A stretch of DNA of 64,000 nt from Rubrivivax gelatinosus (GCF_004340905.1 NZ_SLXD01000001.1:434001-498000), one strand, 5' to 3'. Counted from the first letter of the stretch, positions 35,808 to 45,389 are shown. Notes: a model not told the origin generated them from the sequence alone. A program made the numbers and translations.

Positions 35808-37519
35808 TGACCACGACCACGCTGCCGCTCACGCGGCGCGCGCCCGACCACGAACTCGCCGTCGGCGAGCCCCGCTTCAGCGACCCGCAGCTCGCCGAAC
35901 TGGCGCGCCGCGACGGCCCCGCCGCCGCCTGGCACCGCGCCGCCGCGACCATCGACAGCCTGGACGCGGCGGTGCGCGCGGCCGCCGCCGTCGACGGCCC
36001 GTTCGCCGTCGGCCTGGCCGACGCGCGCGGCCGCGTCTTCCTCGCCGTCGACCGTTTCGCGGTGCGCACGCTGTGCTGGCGCCGGGTCGGCACCCGGCTG
36101 CTGTTCGCCGAGCGTGCCGACGCGCTGGCCGCCGCCGAGCCCGCGGCGGAGCTGTCGGCGCAATCGATCTACGACTACCTCTATTTCCACGCCATCCCCT
36201 CGCCGCGCACCGTCTTCGAAGGCGTGTTCCGCCTGCCGCCGGGGCACTGCGCCTGGTTCGACGGCCAGCACATCGAGGTGCGGCGCTACTGGGACGCACG
36301 CTTCGAGGAGCCGGCGCGGCCCGACTTCGACGCGCTGGCGCGGGGTTTCCGCAGCCGGCTGCGCGAGGCCGTGGCGGGCGAGCTCGACGGCAGCAAGCCC
36401 GGCTGCTTCCTGTCCGGCGGCACCGACAGCTCGACGGTGGCCGGCATGATCAAGGACGTCGCCGGGCGCGCGGCGACCTACTCGATCGGCTTCGAGGCCG
36501 AGGGCTACGACGAGATGGCCTTCGCGCGCATCGCCGCCAAACGCTTCGGCACCGAGCACCACGAGTACTACGTGACCCCGGCCGACCTGGTGCGCAGCAT
36601 CCCCGAGGTGGCGCGCCATTTCGACCAGCCCTTCGGCAACTCGTCGGCGCTGCCGGCCTTCTACTGCGCGAAGATGGCGCGCGAGGACGGCGTCACGCGG
36701 CTGCTGGCCGGCGACGGCGGCGACGAGCTCTACGGCGGCAACGCACGCTACGCCAAGCAGCGCATCTTCGGCTGGTACGACGCCGTGCCCGGCGTGCTGC
36801 GCCGCGGCCTGCTCGAGCCGCTGCTGGAAGGCACGCCGGTCGGCGCGCTGCCGCTGGCGCGCAAGGGCCGCAGCTACGTCGAGCAGGCCAAGGTGCCGCT
36901 GCCCGACCGCATGCAGATGTACAACCTGCTGCTGCGCCTGGGCACGGCCGAGGTCTTCACGCCCGACTTCCTGGCCCGCGTGGACGCCGGGGACCCGCTG
37001 CGCCAGCAGCGCGCCGTGTGGCGCGAAGCCGGCGAGGCCAGCGCGCTCAACCGCATGCTGGCCTACGACTGGCGCTACACGCTGGCCGAGAGCGACCTGC
37101 CCAAGGTCTGCGGCGCCACCTCGCTGGCCGGCGTGGCGGTGGCCTTCCCGTTCCTGGAGCGTGGCGTCGTCGACTTCTCGCTGGCGCTGCCCACCGACTG
37201 CAAGCTCAAGGGGCTCAAGCTGCGCTGGTTCTTCAAGGAAGCGCTGCGCGGCTTCCTGCCCGACGAGATCCTGACGAAGAAGAAGCAGGGCTTCGGCCTG
37301 CCCTTCGGCGTCTGGGCCACGCGCCACCCGGGGCTGCGCAACTTCGCCACCGACACGCTGCACTCGCTGGCCGGGCGCGGCATCGTGCGCCGCGAGTTCA
37401 TCGAGACGCTGCTCGCCGAGAAGCTGCCCGCGCACCCGGGCTACTACGGCGAGATGGTGTGGATCCTGATGATGATGGAGCAGTGGCTGCAGGGGCACGA
37501 GGCGGGCCGACGGAGTTGA
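35804..37519 (+). CDS. Asparagine-synthetase-like amidotransferase without glutaminase cysteine (1)
   Basis: This 571-residue protein has the AsnB ATP-pyrophosphatase domain, with the PP loop SGGTDSS (204-210), GDGGDELYGG, and the C-terminal KKKQGFGLPFGVW. The N-terminal part keeps the later strands of a glutaminase fold (FAVGLADARGRVFLAVDRFAV), but there is no Cys2 and the first 50 or so residues do not match. It should therefore not hydrolyse glutamine. Relatives lacking the cysteine include beta-lactam synthetase and lasso-peptide cyclases, which make amide bonds; here it may amidate or cross-link a glycan or its carrier. It overlaps the upstream gene by 4 bases, and the next gene begins 4 bases after its stop. 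Confidence 0.8.
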   Translation: MMTTTTLPLTRRAPDHELAVGEPRFSDPQLAELARRDGPAAAWHRAAATIDSLDAAVRAAAAVDGPFAVGLADARGRVFLAVDRFAVRTLCWRRVGTRLLFAERADALAAAEPAAELSAQSIYDYLYFHAIPSPRTVFEGVFRLPPGHCAWFDGQHIEVRRYWDARFEEPARPDFDALARGFRSRLREAVAGELDGSKPGCFLSGGTDSSTVAGMIKDVAGRAATYSIGFEAEGYDEMAFARIAAKRFGTEHHEYYVTPADLVRSIPEVARHFDQPFGNSSALPAFYCAKMAREDGVTRLLAGDGGDELYGGNARYAKQRIFGWYDAVPGVLRRGLLEPLLEGTPVGALPLARKGRSYVEQAKVPLPDRMQMYNLLLRLGTAEVFTPDFLARVDAGDPLRQQRAVWREAGEASALNRMLAYDWRYTLAESDLPKVCGATSLAGVAVAFPFLERGVVDFSLALPTDCKLKGLKLRWFFKEALRGFLPDEILTKKKQGFGLPFGVWATRHPGLRNFATDTLHSLAGRGIVRREFIETLLAEKLPAHPGYYGEMVWILMMMEQWLQGHEAGRRS

Positions 37520-37523
37520 GCCG

Positions 37524-38339
37524 ATGAACCAGATCTGGATGTACTGGGAGAACGTGCCGGGTTCGCGCGGCATGCCGCCGTTCGTCCAGTTCTGCCTGAA
37601 GTCGGTTGAACGCCACCGCGGCCAGGCCAGCCTGCATCTGCTCGACCAGGACAGCGTGCGCGAGTACCTGCCCGACCTGCGCCCGCAGTGGCGCCAGCTG
37701 CAGCGCGCCGCCCACCGCGCGGACTACGTGCGCACCCGCCTCGTGCTGCGCCACGGCGGCATGTGGCTCGACAGCGACATGGTGGCGATGCGGCCGCTGG
37801 CACCGCTGTTCGAGATCCCGCAGCCGCTGGACTTCGCCTGCCAGGAGATGGCCAGCGCGATCGGCTGCTTCGTCGCGCGCGCCGGCTGCCCGCTGCTGCA
37901 GACCATCGCCCGCGAGCAGGACCGGATCCTGGACGCGGACCCGACCTCGTTCGAGTGGAACGCCATCGGCAACGACCTGCTGGCCAGGCACGGGAGCGAC
38001 TACCCGCACCACACCTGGGTCCGCTGGACGCTGGACGAGATCGCCGGCGGCAAGGTGTCGCGCCTGCTGGAGGACCGCCGCATCGAGGACAACGTCGACC
38101 GCAACGCGGCGCTGTTCCACCTCTGCGGCAACCTGCTGACGCCGCTGCTGGCCACCTATGCGCCGCGGCGCCACCAGCGCCTGCTCGGCCAATCGATGCT
38201 GCTGTCGCGCATCCTGCGGCGCGCGCTCGATCTGCCCGAGCCGTCCACGCTCGGCCAGCGCCTGGACCCGGCGCTGTGGGGCGACACGATGGACGGCCTG
38301 GGCCGCCGGGCCGGCCGCCTGCTGAAGGGCCGCGGCTGA
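37524..38339 (+). CDS. Glycosyltransferase, capsular polysaccharide synthesis type (DXD)
   Basis: This is a 271-residue soluble glycosyltransferase of the Caps_synth type (related to family 32). It shows IWMYWENVPGS at the N terminus, the LVLRHGGMWLDSDMV segment with the DXD metal motif D83-S84-D85, and FEWNAIGNDLL. It should transfer a sugar from a nucleotide donor; donor and acceptor cannot be read. ATG at 37524. It sits in the coupled run from 34605 to 44365. Confidence 0.82.
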   Translation: MNQIWMYWENVPGSRGMPPFVQFCLKSVERHRGQASLHLLDQDSVREYLPDLRPQWRQLQRAAHRADYVRTRLVLRHGGMWLDSDMVAMRPLAPLFEIPQPLDFACQEMASAIGCFVARAGCPLLQTIAREQDRILDADPTSFEWNAIGNDLLARHGSDYPHHTWVRWTLDEIAGGKVSRLLEDRRIEDNVDRNAALFHLCGNLLTPLLATYAPRRHQRLLGQSMLLSRILRRALDLPEPSTLGQRLDPALWGDTMDGLGRRAGRLLKGRG

Positions 38340-38341
38340 CG

Positions 38342-39319
38342 ATGATCCCCGGGGTCCCGCCTGCCATGAATCTGCTGACCGTCGTCGTCTGCACCCACGA
38401 CCGCGCCGCGCTGCTGGCGCGCACGCTGGACTCGCTGGACGCCGCGCGCCGCCCGGCCGAGGGCGTCGACGTGCTGGTCGTCGCCAACCACTGCCGCGAC
38501 GGCACGCACGAGATGCTGCAGGCACGCAGCGCGCGCCCCGGCGGCCTGCCGCTGCGCTGGCTGGCCGAGCCGAAGAAGGGCAAGTCGCACGCGCTGAACC
38601 TGGCACTGCGCGAGGTGCGCACCCCGCTGCTGGCCTTCGTCGACGACGACCAGCGCGCCGACGCCGGCTTCCTGCAGGCCATCGTCGACGCCGCGCGCGA
38701 GCAGCCCGAGGCGGCGCTGATCTGCGGCCGCCTGGTGCCCGACTGGGACGGCCGCGAGCCGCCCTGGGTGCACGACCCGGGCCCCTACCGCATCTACCCG
38801 CTGCCGGTGCCCACCTTCGACTGCGGCGACGCGGGGCGCTGGCTGACGCCCGACATCGCCCTGCCCAGCGGCGGCAACGCCGTCGTGCGCACCGAGTGGC
38901 TGGCGCGCATCGGCCCGTTCAGCACCGAGCTCGGCCCGGTGGGCCACGACCTGGGCGGCTCGGAAGACTCCGAATGGTTCCTGCGCGCGCTGGGTGTCGG
39001 CGCGCGGCTCTGGTACGCGCCGGCGATGCTGCAGCGCCACCACGTCGACCCCGAGCGCCTGGAGCTCGGTTTCCTGATGCGGCTGGCGCGCCGGCGCACC
39101 GAGTCAACCGTCGGCCTGCCCGGCCACGAGGCCGGCACCGGCGGCGTGCCCGGCTGGGCCTGGCGCAAGCTCGGCGGCTACGCCGCGCGTGCGCTGCTGA
39201 CGCTGCGCGCCGACCGGCGCCGCTTCTACCTGATGCGCGCCGCCGCGGCGCTCGGCGAGGTCGAGGGCTACCGGCGGCTGCAGCGCGACGCCCGCCTGGC
39301 CGCGGGCCGCCGGCCTTGA
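38342..39319 (+). CDS. Family 2 glycosyltransferase (1)
   Basis: This is a 325-residue GT-A glycosyltransferase. It starts with TVVVCTHDRA, has the metal-binding FVDDDQRAD, and a later GGSEDSEWFLRALG acceptor-domain motif. ATG 38342 begins two bases after the upstream stop; ATG 38366 is an alternative and would give the more usual short N terminus (MNLLTVVVC). No membrane anchor is evident. Its stop overlaps the next gene's probable TTG start. Confidence 0.84.
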   Translation: MIPGVPPAMNLLTVVVCTHDRAALLARTLDSLDAARRPAEGVDVLVVANHCRDGTHEMLQARSARPGGLPLRWLAEPKKGKSHALNLALREVRTPLLAFVDDDQRADAGFLQAIVDAAREQPEAALICGRLVPDWDGREPPWVHDPGPYRIYPLPVPTFDCGDAGRWLTPDIALPSGGNAVVRTEWLARIGPFSTELGPVGHDLGGSEDSEWFLRALGVGARLWYAPAMLQRHHVDPERLELGFLMRLARRRTESTVGLPGHEAGTGGVPGWAWRKLGGYAARALLTLRADRRRFYLMRAAAALGEVEGYRRLQRDARLAAGRRP

Positions 39320-41022
39320 GCGCGGCGCCGGCCACGATCGTGGCCGCCACGCGCGGCTTCGCCGGCGCCTGGCGCTCTGCGGCACCCGCAGCGGCGGCGC
39401 CCGGCGACGACGTCCACCTCGGCCACGAGGAGGGCCTGGCCGTCGCCTGGCACGGCGAGCTGCACGCGCTGCCGGCGCTGGCGGCCGCGCTCGGCGAGCC
39501 CGCGGGCACCGCGCCGGCGCGGCTGCTGGCCCAGGGCTGGCGGCGCTGGGGCAGCGGGCTGCTGGCGCGCCTCGAAGGCTCGTTCGTGCTCGTGCTGGCC
39601 GACGCCGACGAACTGCTGCTCTACCGCGACCCGTCCGGCCTGCGCAACCTCTTCCACGCCGCGCGCGACGACGGCGGCATCGCCTTCGCGTCCTGGCTGC
39701 CGGCGCTGCTGGCGCCCGGCGCCCCGGCGCTGGCGCCCGCCGGGCTGCACGAGTACCTGCGTTTCCTCGACCTGGCCGCGCCGGCGACGATCGCCACCGG
39801 CGTCACCGCGCTCGAACCCGGCCAGGCGCTGCACTGGCGCGCCGGCACGAAACGCAGCGTCACGCCGGTCTTCGACGCGCCGGCGGTGCCCGCGGACTTC
39901 GAGGCTGCCGTCGACGCCGTCGAAGCCGCGCTGGACGCCGCCATCGCCACCCGCCTGGACGGCGCCGCGCGCCCGGCGGCCTTTCTCAGCGGCGGCGTCG
40001 ACTCGGCGCTGCTGTGTGCGCTGGCGGCACGCCGCCGCCCCGACCTCGTCACGCTGACCGTCGGCTTCGACGCCCCGCCCTACGACGAGGCGCCGGCCGC
40101 CGCACGCATCGCCGCCCGGCTGGGCCTGCGCCACGAGGTGCTGCGGTTCGACCTGCGCGCGCACGCCAGCGCCGTCGAACGCCTCGCCGCCGCGTCCGAC
40201 CAGCCGCTGGCCGACCCGTCGACGCCGTCGACGCTGCTGGCGCTGGAGGCCTGCCGCGGGCGCTTCGACGCCGTGCTCGACGGCACCGGCGCCGACGAGG
40301 CGCTGGGCCTGATGCCGCCGCGCCACGTCCGCCTGGCGGTGCAGTGGAGCGCCCGGCTGCCGGCCGCGGTGCGCCGGCGCCTGGCCGCCTGGCCGGCGCT
40401 GGCCGGCCAGGCGCCGCTGCTGGACTTCGAACACCCGGCCGAGACGATGATCCGCTGGCGCGGCTTCAGGCGCGCCGAGATCGAAGCGCTGTGCGGCGGG
40501 CCGGTGGACCTGTCGGGCACGCGCTTCTTCCGGACCTTCGCGCGCTACCGGCCGGGCGAACACTTCGAACGCTGCAGCGCGCTGCTCGACGTGATGCCCA
40601 GCGAGCGCCTGACGCAGGCCATGCTGGCCAGCGGCCAGGCGCTGCGTTTCCCCTACGCCGGCACCGCCGCCGACCGGCTGCTGCGCGCACTGCCGCTGGA
40701 CTGGCGCTGGCGGCCCGGCGAGCCCAAACGCATCCTGCGTGCGCTGCTCGCGCGCCACCTGCCGCGTGAACTCTGGGACACGCCCAAACACGGCTTCGAC
40801 TTCCCGCTCGCGGCGCTGCTGGCCGGCGAGGATGGGGGGCTGGTGCGCCGCCACCTGGCGCCCGGACGCTGGCAGCATCACGGCTGGCTCGACCCGGCGC
40901 TCGTCCAGCGCCTGGCCGGGCGCCTGCTGCAGGGCGAGACCGGTCTCGCCTTCCGCGTCTGGGCCCTGGTGGTGCTGGACGCCTGGCTGCAGGCCCGCAG
41001 CGAAACGACCGAGACCCGATGA
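39316..41022 (+). CDS. Asparagine-synthetase-like amidotransferase without glutaminase cysteine (2)
   Basis: This is a 568-residue second AsnB-like protein, about equally distant from the first. The PP loop is SGGVDSA (225-231). The second ATP-site segment reads DGTGADEALG instead of GDGGDELFGG, a noticeable change. The N-terminal domain (1-190) lacks the nucleophilic cysteine yet keeps AWHGELH and SGLRNLFHA-like strands. The likely start is the TTG at 39316 overlapping the upstream stop (TTGA); a GTG at 39340 is an alternative. It may make or transfer an amide in the same pathway as the first one. Glutamine use is unlikely. Confidence 0.75.
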   Translation: MSAAPATIVAATRGFAGAWRSAAPAAAAPGDDVHLGHEEGLAVAWHGELHALPALAAALGEPAGTAPARLLAQGWRRWGSGLLARLEGSFVLVLADADELLLYRDPSGLRNLFHAARDDGGIAFASWLPALLAPGAPALAPAGLHEYLRFLDLAAPATIATGVTALEPGQALHWRAGTKRSVTPVFDAPAVPADFEAAVDAVEAALDAAIATRLDGAARPAAFLSGGVDSALLCALAARRRPDLVTLTVGFDAPPYDEAPAAARIAARLGLRHEVLRFDLRAHASAVERLAAASDQPLADPSTPSTLLALEACRGRFDAVLDGTGADEALGLMPPRHVRLAVQWSARLPAAVRRRLAAWPALAGQAPLLDFEHPAETMIRWRGFRRAEIEALCGGPVDLSGTRFFRTFARYRPGEHFERCSALLDVMPSERLTQAMLASGQALRFPYAGTAADRLLRALPLDWRWRPGEPKRILRALLARHLPRELWDTPKHGFDFPLAALLAGEDGGLVRRHLAPGRWQHHGWLDPALVQRLAGRLLQGETGLAFRVWALVVLDAWLQARSETTETR

Positions 41023-43412
41023 CCGCGCCCCGCCCCGCCCGCGTGCTGATGTACACGGCCTACTTCGCGCCCGAGTACAGCGGCGCGGCCATCCAGGCGC
41101 TGACCCTGGCGCGCGTGCTGCGGGCGCGCGGGCACCACGTCGAGTTCGTCACCAACCGCTGGGCCGGGCTGGACGAACGTGCCGAGGTCGACGGCTTCGT
41201 CGTGCACCGCATCGAGCCCGGGCGCATGCGCAAGCACCGCGAGTTCCGGCTGTGGTTCAACCTCGCGCGCCACGTCTGGCGCCGGCGGCGCGACTTCGAC
41301 GTCCTGCACAGCCACGGCGCCTACTTCACCAACGCCTTCATCGGCCCGCTGGCGCGGCTGCTGGGGCTGAAGTCGCTGATCAAGGCCAGCCTCGCCAACG
41401 ACGACCTGCAGGGCCTGTCGCACTCGGTCGTCGGCCGGCTGCACCGGGCGATGCTCGGGCGCATCGACGCCCACGTGGCGATCAGCCGCGACCTGGTCGA
41501 CGAGTTCCGCGCCGGCGGCCTGCCGGCGCACCGCGTGCACCACGTGCCCAACGGCGTCGACACCACGCGCTTCCAGCCGGTGGGCGCCGCGCAACGCCAG
41601 GAGCTGCGCGCCGAACTCGGCCTGCCCGCCGACCGGCCGCTGGCGCTGTATGCCGGCGTGCTCGACGAGCGCAAGAACATCCTCTGGCTGGCCGAACGCT
41701 GGTGCGCCGAGCACGCCTTCGGCAGCGGCGCACTGCTGGTGGCCGTGGGCCCGCGCAGCCGCGACGACGGCGACGGCGCGCTGCGCGGGCGGCTGGCGGC
41801 GCTGGCCGCGGCGCACCCGGGGCGCTTTGCGCTGCACGACTTCTGCGCCGACCTGTCGCGCTACTACGGCGCCGCCGACCTGCTGCTGCTGCCCTCGGTG
41901 AAGGAAGGCCTGCCCAACGTCGTGCTCGAGGCCATGGCCTGCGGCCTGCCCTGCGTCGCGGCGGCCGCCAGCGGCACGCGCGAACTGGTCGTCGAGGGTG
42001 TCACCGGGCGCACCTACGCGCCCGGCGACACCCGCGCGCTGGGCGCCGCGGTGCGCGAGGTGCTGGGCCCCGACGGCGCCCGCATGGGCGCGGCCGCGCG
42101 CGCGCTGGCCGAACGGCGCTACGCCATCGAACGCGTGGCCGACCGCTACCAGGCGCTCTATGCCGCGCTGCTGGCGCCGCCGCGGCGCGTGCTCTACGTC
42201 GAGAACGGCATCGGCTACGGCGGCGCGATCATCTGCCTGCGCCACCTGGTGCGAAACCTCGACCGCACGCGCTGGGAGCCGATGGTCGTCACCGGGCTGG
42301 GCGACGCCAAGTACCAGGACATCGCCCACGAGTCGCGCTGGAAACACATCCCCGACCGCCGGCTGGACACCGTCAGCGCCAAGCGCCGGCTGGCCGCCGC
42401 GCGCTGGCCCGATACCCTGCCCGGGCTGCGCTGGCTGGCCAACCAGGTGCTGGCCCGCGCCGACGACGTCGGCAACTTCCTGCCCTCGTTCGTGCAGACG
42501 CTGTGGACGGTGCTGCGCTTCCGCCCGGTGCTGATCCACGTGAACAACGAGCCGCTGTGCAACCGCGCCGCGGTGCTGGCCGGCCGGCTGGCCGGCGTGC
42601 CGGTGGTGGCGCACGTGCGCGGCGACCAGCAGGGCTCGCCGCTGATGCACTCGCTGTTTCGCATGCCCGACCACTTCATCGCCGTCTCGCGCTGGGTGTC
42701 CGAGAGCATCGGCCGCCTGGGCGTGCCCGAACGCAAGCGCTGCTACGTCTACGACGGCATCGAGCTCGACAAGCTCGACCTGGCGGCCGACGGCGGCGCC
42801 TTCCGCCGCCGCCACGGCATCGCGCCGGAGGCGTTCGCGGTCGGCCTGGTGGGCATGCTGATCCCGTGGAAGGGCCAGCGCCTGTTCCTGGACGCGGTGG
42901 AACGCATCGCCGAGCGCATGCCCGACGCGGTCTTCGTCATCGTCGGCGCCGCGCCCGAGGAGTGCCGCTACTTCGAGGCCGAGCTGCACGAACGTGCGGC
43001 CCGGCCGCCGTTGGCCGGGCGCGTGGTCTTCACCGGCCATGTCAGCGGCATGGCCGAGGTCTACAACGGGCTGGACATCGTGCTGTCGGCCTCGACCTCG
43101 CCCGAGCCGCTGGGCACGATGATCATCGAGTCGATGACGATGGCGCGGCCGCTGCTGGCGCCGGCGCACGGCGGCGCCGTCGAGATGGTCGAACACGGGC
43201 GCACCGGGCTGCTGTTCGAGCCCAACGACGCCGGGGACCTGGCCGCCTGCATGCTGAAGCTGTACGAGGACCGCGAACTCGGCCGCCGGCTGGGCAGCGC
43301 GGCGCGCGAGGAGGCGCTGCGGCGCTTTGCGGTGGACGAGCACGTGCGGCAGGTGGAGGCGGTGTACGCCCGCCTCATCGGGCCCGCGCCCCGGGCCGGG
43401 ACACCACGATGA
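41019..43412 (+). CDS. Fused double glycosyltransferase (two GT-B, family 4-like domains)
   Basis: This is a 797-residue protein formed by two complete GT-B enzymes in one frame. The first spans about 1-385, with EGLPNVVLEAMACGLP as its donor-site E-x7-E motif (E296, E304). The second spans about 388-790, starting VLYVENGIGYGGA and carrying EPLGTMIIESMTMARPLL as its own donor-site motif. Each should use a nucleotide sugar, so this one chain may add two successive sugars. The start ATG overlaps the preceding stop (ATGA), and its own stop overlaps the next start. Confidence 0.85.
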   Translation: MTAPRPARVLMYTAYFAPEYSGAAIQALTLARVLRARGHHVEFVTNRWAGLDERAEVDGFVVHRIEPGRMRKHREFRLWFNLARHVWRRRRDFDVLHSHGAYFTNAFIGPLARLLGLKSLIKASLANDDLQGLSHSVVGRLHRAMLGRIDAHVAISRDLVDEFRAGGLPAHRVHHVPNGVDTTRFQPVGAAQRQELRAELGLPADRPLALYAGVLDERKNILWLAERWCAEHAFGSGALLVAVGPRSRDDGDGALRGRLAALAAAHPGRFALHDFCADLSRYYGAADLLLLPSVKEGLPNVVLEAMACGLPCVAAAASGTRELVVEGVTGRTYAPGDTRALGAAVREVLGPDGARMGAAARALAERRYAIERVADRYQALYAALLAPPRRVLYVENGIGYGGAIICLRHLVRNLDRTRWEPMVVTGLGDAKYQDIAHESRWKHIPDRRLDTVSAKRRLAAARWPDTLPGLRWLANQVLARADDVGNFLPSFVQTLWTVLRFRPVLIHVNNEPLCNRAAVLAGRLAGVPVVAHVRGDQQGSPLMHSLFRMPDHFIAVSRWVSESIGRLGVPERKRCYVYDGIELDKLDLAADGGAFRRRHGIAPEAFAVGLVGMLIPWKGQRLFLDAVERIAERMPDAVFVIVGAAPEECRYFEAELHERAARPPLAGRVVFTGHVSGMAEVYNGLDIVLSASTSPEPLGTMIIESMTMARPLLAPAHGGAVEMVEHGRTGLLFEPNDAGDLAACMLKLYEDRELGRRLGSAAREEALRRFAVDEHVRQVEAVYARLIGPAPRAGTPR

Positions 43413-44365
43413 ACCCGCCCCGCGTCTCCGTCGTCATCCCGACCTACAACCGCGCCCGCTTCCTGCCCGCGGCGATCGCCAGCATCCGGGCGCAGACGCT
43501 GCCGTGCAGCGAGATCGTCGTCGTCGACGACGGCTCCACCGACGACACGGCCGCCGTGCTCGCCGCGCTGGGCGAGGGCATCGTGCACCTGCGGCAGGCC
43601 AACGCCGGCCCGGCGGCGGCGCGCAACCGCGGCATCCACGCCGCGAGCGGGGAGCTGGTCGCCTTCCTGGACACCGACGACCGCTGGTGCCCGAACAAGA
43701 TCGAGCGCCAGGTCGAGCTGCTGCGCCGCCACCCGGCGGTGGCGCTGGTGTCGGCCGACATGGCGATCGAGGACGAGACCGGCGCCACGATGGTGGCGTC
43801 GAACTTCGCCAAGCGCGGCCTGGCCGGCTTCTTCGCCGCGCTGGACGGTGCGCCGGTGCCCGAGGCGCCGCGGCGCCTGCTGCAGCTGAACTTCATCAAC
43901 ACCAGCACCGTGCTCGCGCGGCGCGAGGTGCTGGTCGAGCGGGGCGGCTTCGACACCCGGCTGCGCTACGGCGAGGACCTGGAGCTGTGGCTGCGCATCG
44001 CGGCGCGGCACGCCATCGCCTGCGTGCCCGGCGTCGAGGAGATCCGGGTCGAGCACTCCAGCAACGTGACCAAGTCGGTGGAGCCGATGCTCAAGGGCTA
44101 CGTCGACATGGCGCGCGTGATCCGGGAGTGGGCACGGCCGGCGATGCCGGGATGGGGCGTGGACCCCGATCGTTACGTCGCGGACGCGCTGGCCGATCTG
44201 GGGTACTGGTACTTCAGCGCCGGGCGCATGGCCCAGGCGCGCAGCGCCTTCGCCGCAAGCCTGCGCGAGAAGCCTGGACGGCGGGCCGCGGCCTACCTGG
44301 CGGCGTCGGGGCTGCCGGCCGCCTGGATCAGCGGCCTCAGGTCCATGAAGGCCCGCCTGCGCTGA
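43409..44365 (+). CDS. Family 2 glycosyltransferase (2)
   Basis: This is a 318-residue GT-A enzyme. It has VSVVIPTYNRARFLPAAI, the VVDDGSTDDT donor site, FLDTDDRWCP with the metal-binding aspartates, and YGEDLELWLRIA. A C-terminal helical part of about 70 residues follows. It is the last gene of the block starting at 34605 and overlaps the fused transferase gene by 4 bases. It converges with the methyltransferase gene that ends 22 bases away. Confidence 0.88.
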   Translation: MNPPRVSVVIPTYNRARFLPAAIASIRAQTLPCSEIVVVDDGSTDDTAAVLAALGEGIVHLRQANAGPAAARNRGIHAASGELVAFLDTDDRWCPNKIERQVELLRRHPAVALVSADMAIEDETGATMVASNFAKRGLAGFFAALDGAPVPEAPRRLLQLNFINTSTVLARREVLVERGGFDTRLRYGEDLELWLRIAARHAIACVPGVEEIRVEHSSNVTKSVEPMLKGYVDMARVIREWARPAMPGWGVDPDRYVADALADLGYWYFSAGRMAQARSAFAASLREKPGRRAAAYLAASGLPAAWISGLRSMKARLR

Positions 44366-44387
44366 GCCGCGCCGTGCGGAGGCCGCC

Positions 44388-45389
44388 TCAGGACGCGAAG
44401 CGCCAGAAGAATCGCTGCGGCAGATGGCGCCGCACGAACGCCGAGCGCATCACCGGGCGCAGGTCCGGGTAACGCCCGTATCGCCGCAACCAGGCCACGA
44501 CGGAGGGGCGCACGTAGGCCAGGGTCTTCGACGCGGCGGCGCGCCGATCCGACCGCCAGGGCGCTCCCGAGGCCCTGCGCCGGATGAGCAGCCGCACGGC
44601 GGGCAGGCGGCGACCGTTCTCGTTGGTATACGCGTGCTCCCGGCACTCGAGGACCTCGACGGGCAGGCCGTCGCAGAGGGCTTCGAAACTGTGCGGCGCG
44701 AAGAAGTTGATGTGCGTGACCGGCTCCGGCGGCAGCGGCGCGCCGTCCCAGATCTCCAGCGGCACCTCGGCATAGAGCAGGCCGCCGGGCGCCAGCAGGT
44801 CCACCAGGCGCGCCAGGATGCGCCGCGGTTCGGCCAGGTGCTCCAGCACATGGCTGCAGATGACGAGGTCGAATGCCCGGTCCGGGGGGATCTCGTCCAG
44901 CGTCGAGCCCAGCCGCTCGACGCCTGGACGGGTCTCGGTGACGTAGTCGCAGACGGCGCAATCGAAGCCCAGGGCCTGGAAGCGCCCCAGCAGCCGGCCG
45001 TTGCCGCCGCCGTAGTCGAGCAGACGCCGGCCTTCGGGGCTCGCCGTCGTCAGGATCGCCGCGGCGAGTTCCTCGGATCGCACGGCGTCGGAGGCCAGGC
45101 TGATGTTCATCTCGCCGCGGCTGAGTTCGTGCCGGGCGAGGTAGCGGTACTTCGCGTCCAGGTCGGCTTCGGAGGGTCGGGGCGTGAACGCGGCGAAGCC
45201 GCAGTGCCTGCAAAGCACCGATGCCATGCGCACTTCGGCCGCCCCGGGAACCCAGACCGAGAACAGCACGTCGTAGCGGGCGCGGACGTATTCCGGCAGA
45301 CGCGCGGCCGCCGCCAGCTCGTAGGTTCTCGTGCCCAGAGGCTGCCAGTCGTGGCGGTCACAGACCGGGCATGAGGGATCGGTGTTCAT
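44388..45389 (-). CDS. SAM-dependent methyltransferase with N-terminal zinc ribbon
   Basis: This is a 333-residue protein. Two CXXC pairs (C7/C10, C60/C63) form a likely zinc ribbon, as in sugar C- or O-methyltransferases that act on nucleotide sugars. The SAM-binding loop is RLLDYGGGNGRLL, followed by CSHVLEHLAEP. ATG at 45389 with AAGGGA upstream; the longer open frame is unsupported. It is transcribed away from the sulfotransferase gene across a 368-base gap. The sugar substrate is unknown. Confidence 0.82.
   Translation of the reverse strand: MNTDPSCPVCDRHDWQPLGTRTYELAAAARLPEYVRARYDVLFSVWVPGAAEVRMASVLCRHCGFAAFTPRPSEADLDAKYRYLARHELSRGEMNISLASDAVRSEELAAAILTTASPEGRRLLDYGGGNGRLLGRFQALGFDCAVCDYVTETRPGVERLGSTLDEIPPDRAFDLVICSHVLEHLAEPRRILARLVDLLAPGGLLYAEVPLEIWDGAPLPPEPVTHINFFAPHSFEALCDGLPVEVLECREHAYTNENGRRLPAVRLLIRRRASGAPWRSDRRAAASKTLAYVRPSVVAWLRRYGRYPDLRPVMRSAFVRRHLPQRFFWRFAS

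Noticed and set aside
39316..41022. Pseudogene status for the second AsnB-like gene because of its TTG start and altered ATP segment
   Set aside because: The frame is intact for 568 codons, the PP loop is conserved and it is coupled to both neighbours.
43409..44365. Frameshift or truncation in the glycosyltransferase genes
   Set aside because: All have complete GT-A or GT-B motifs and normal lengths.
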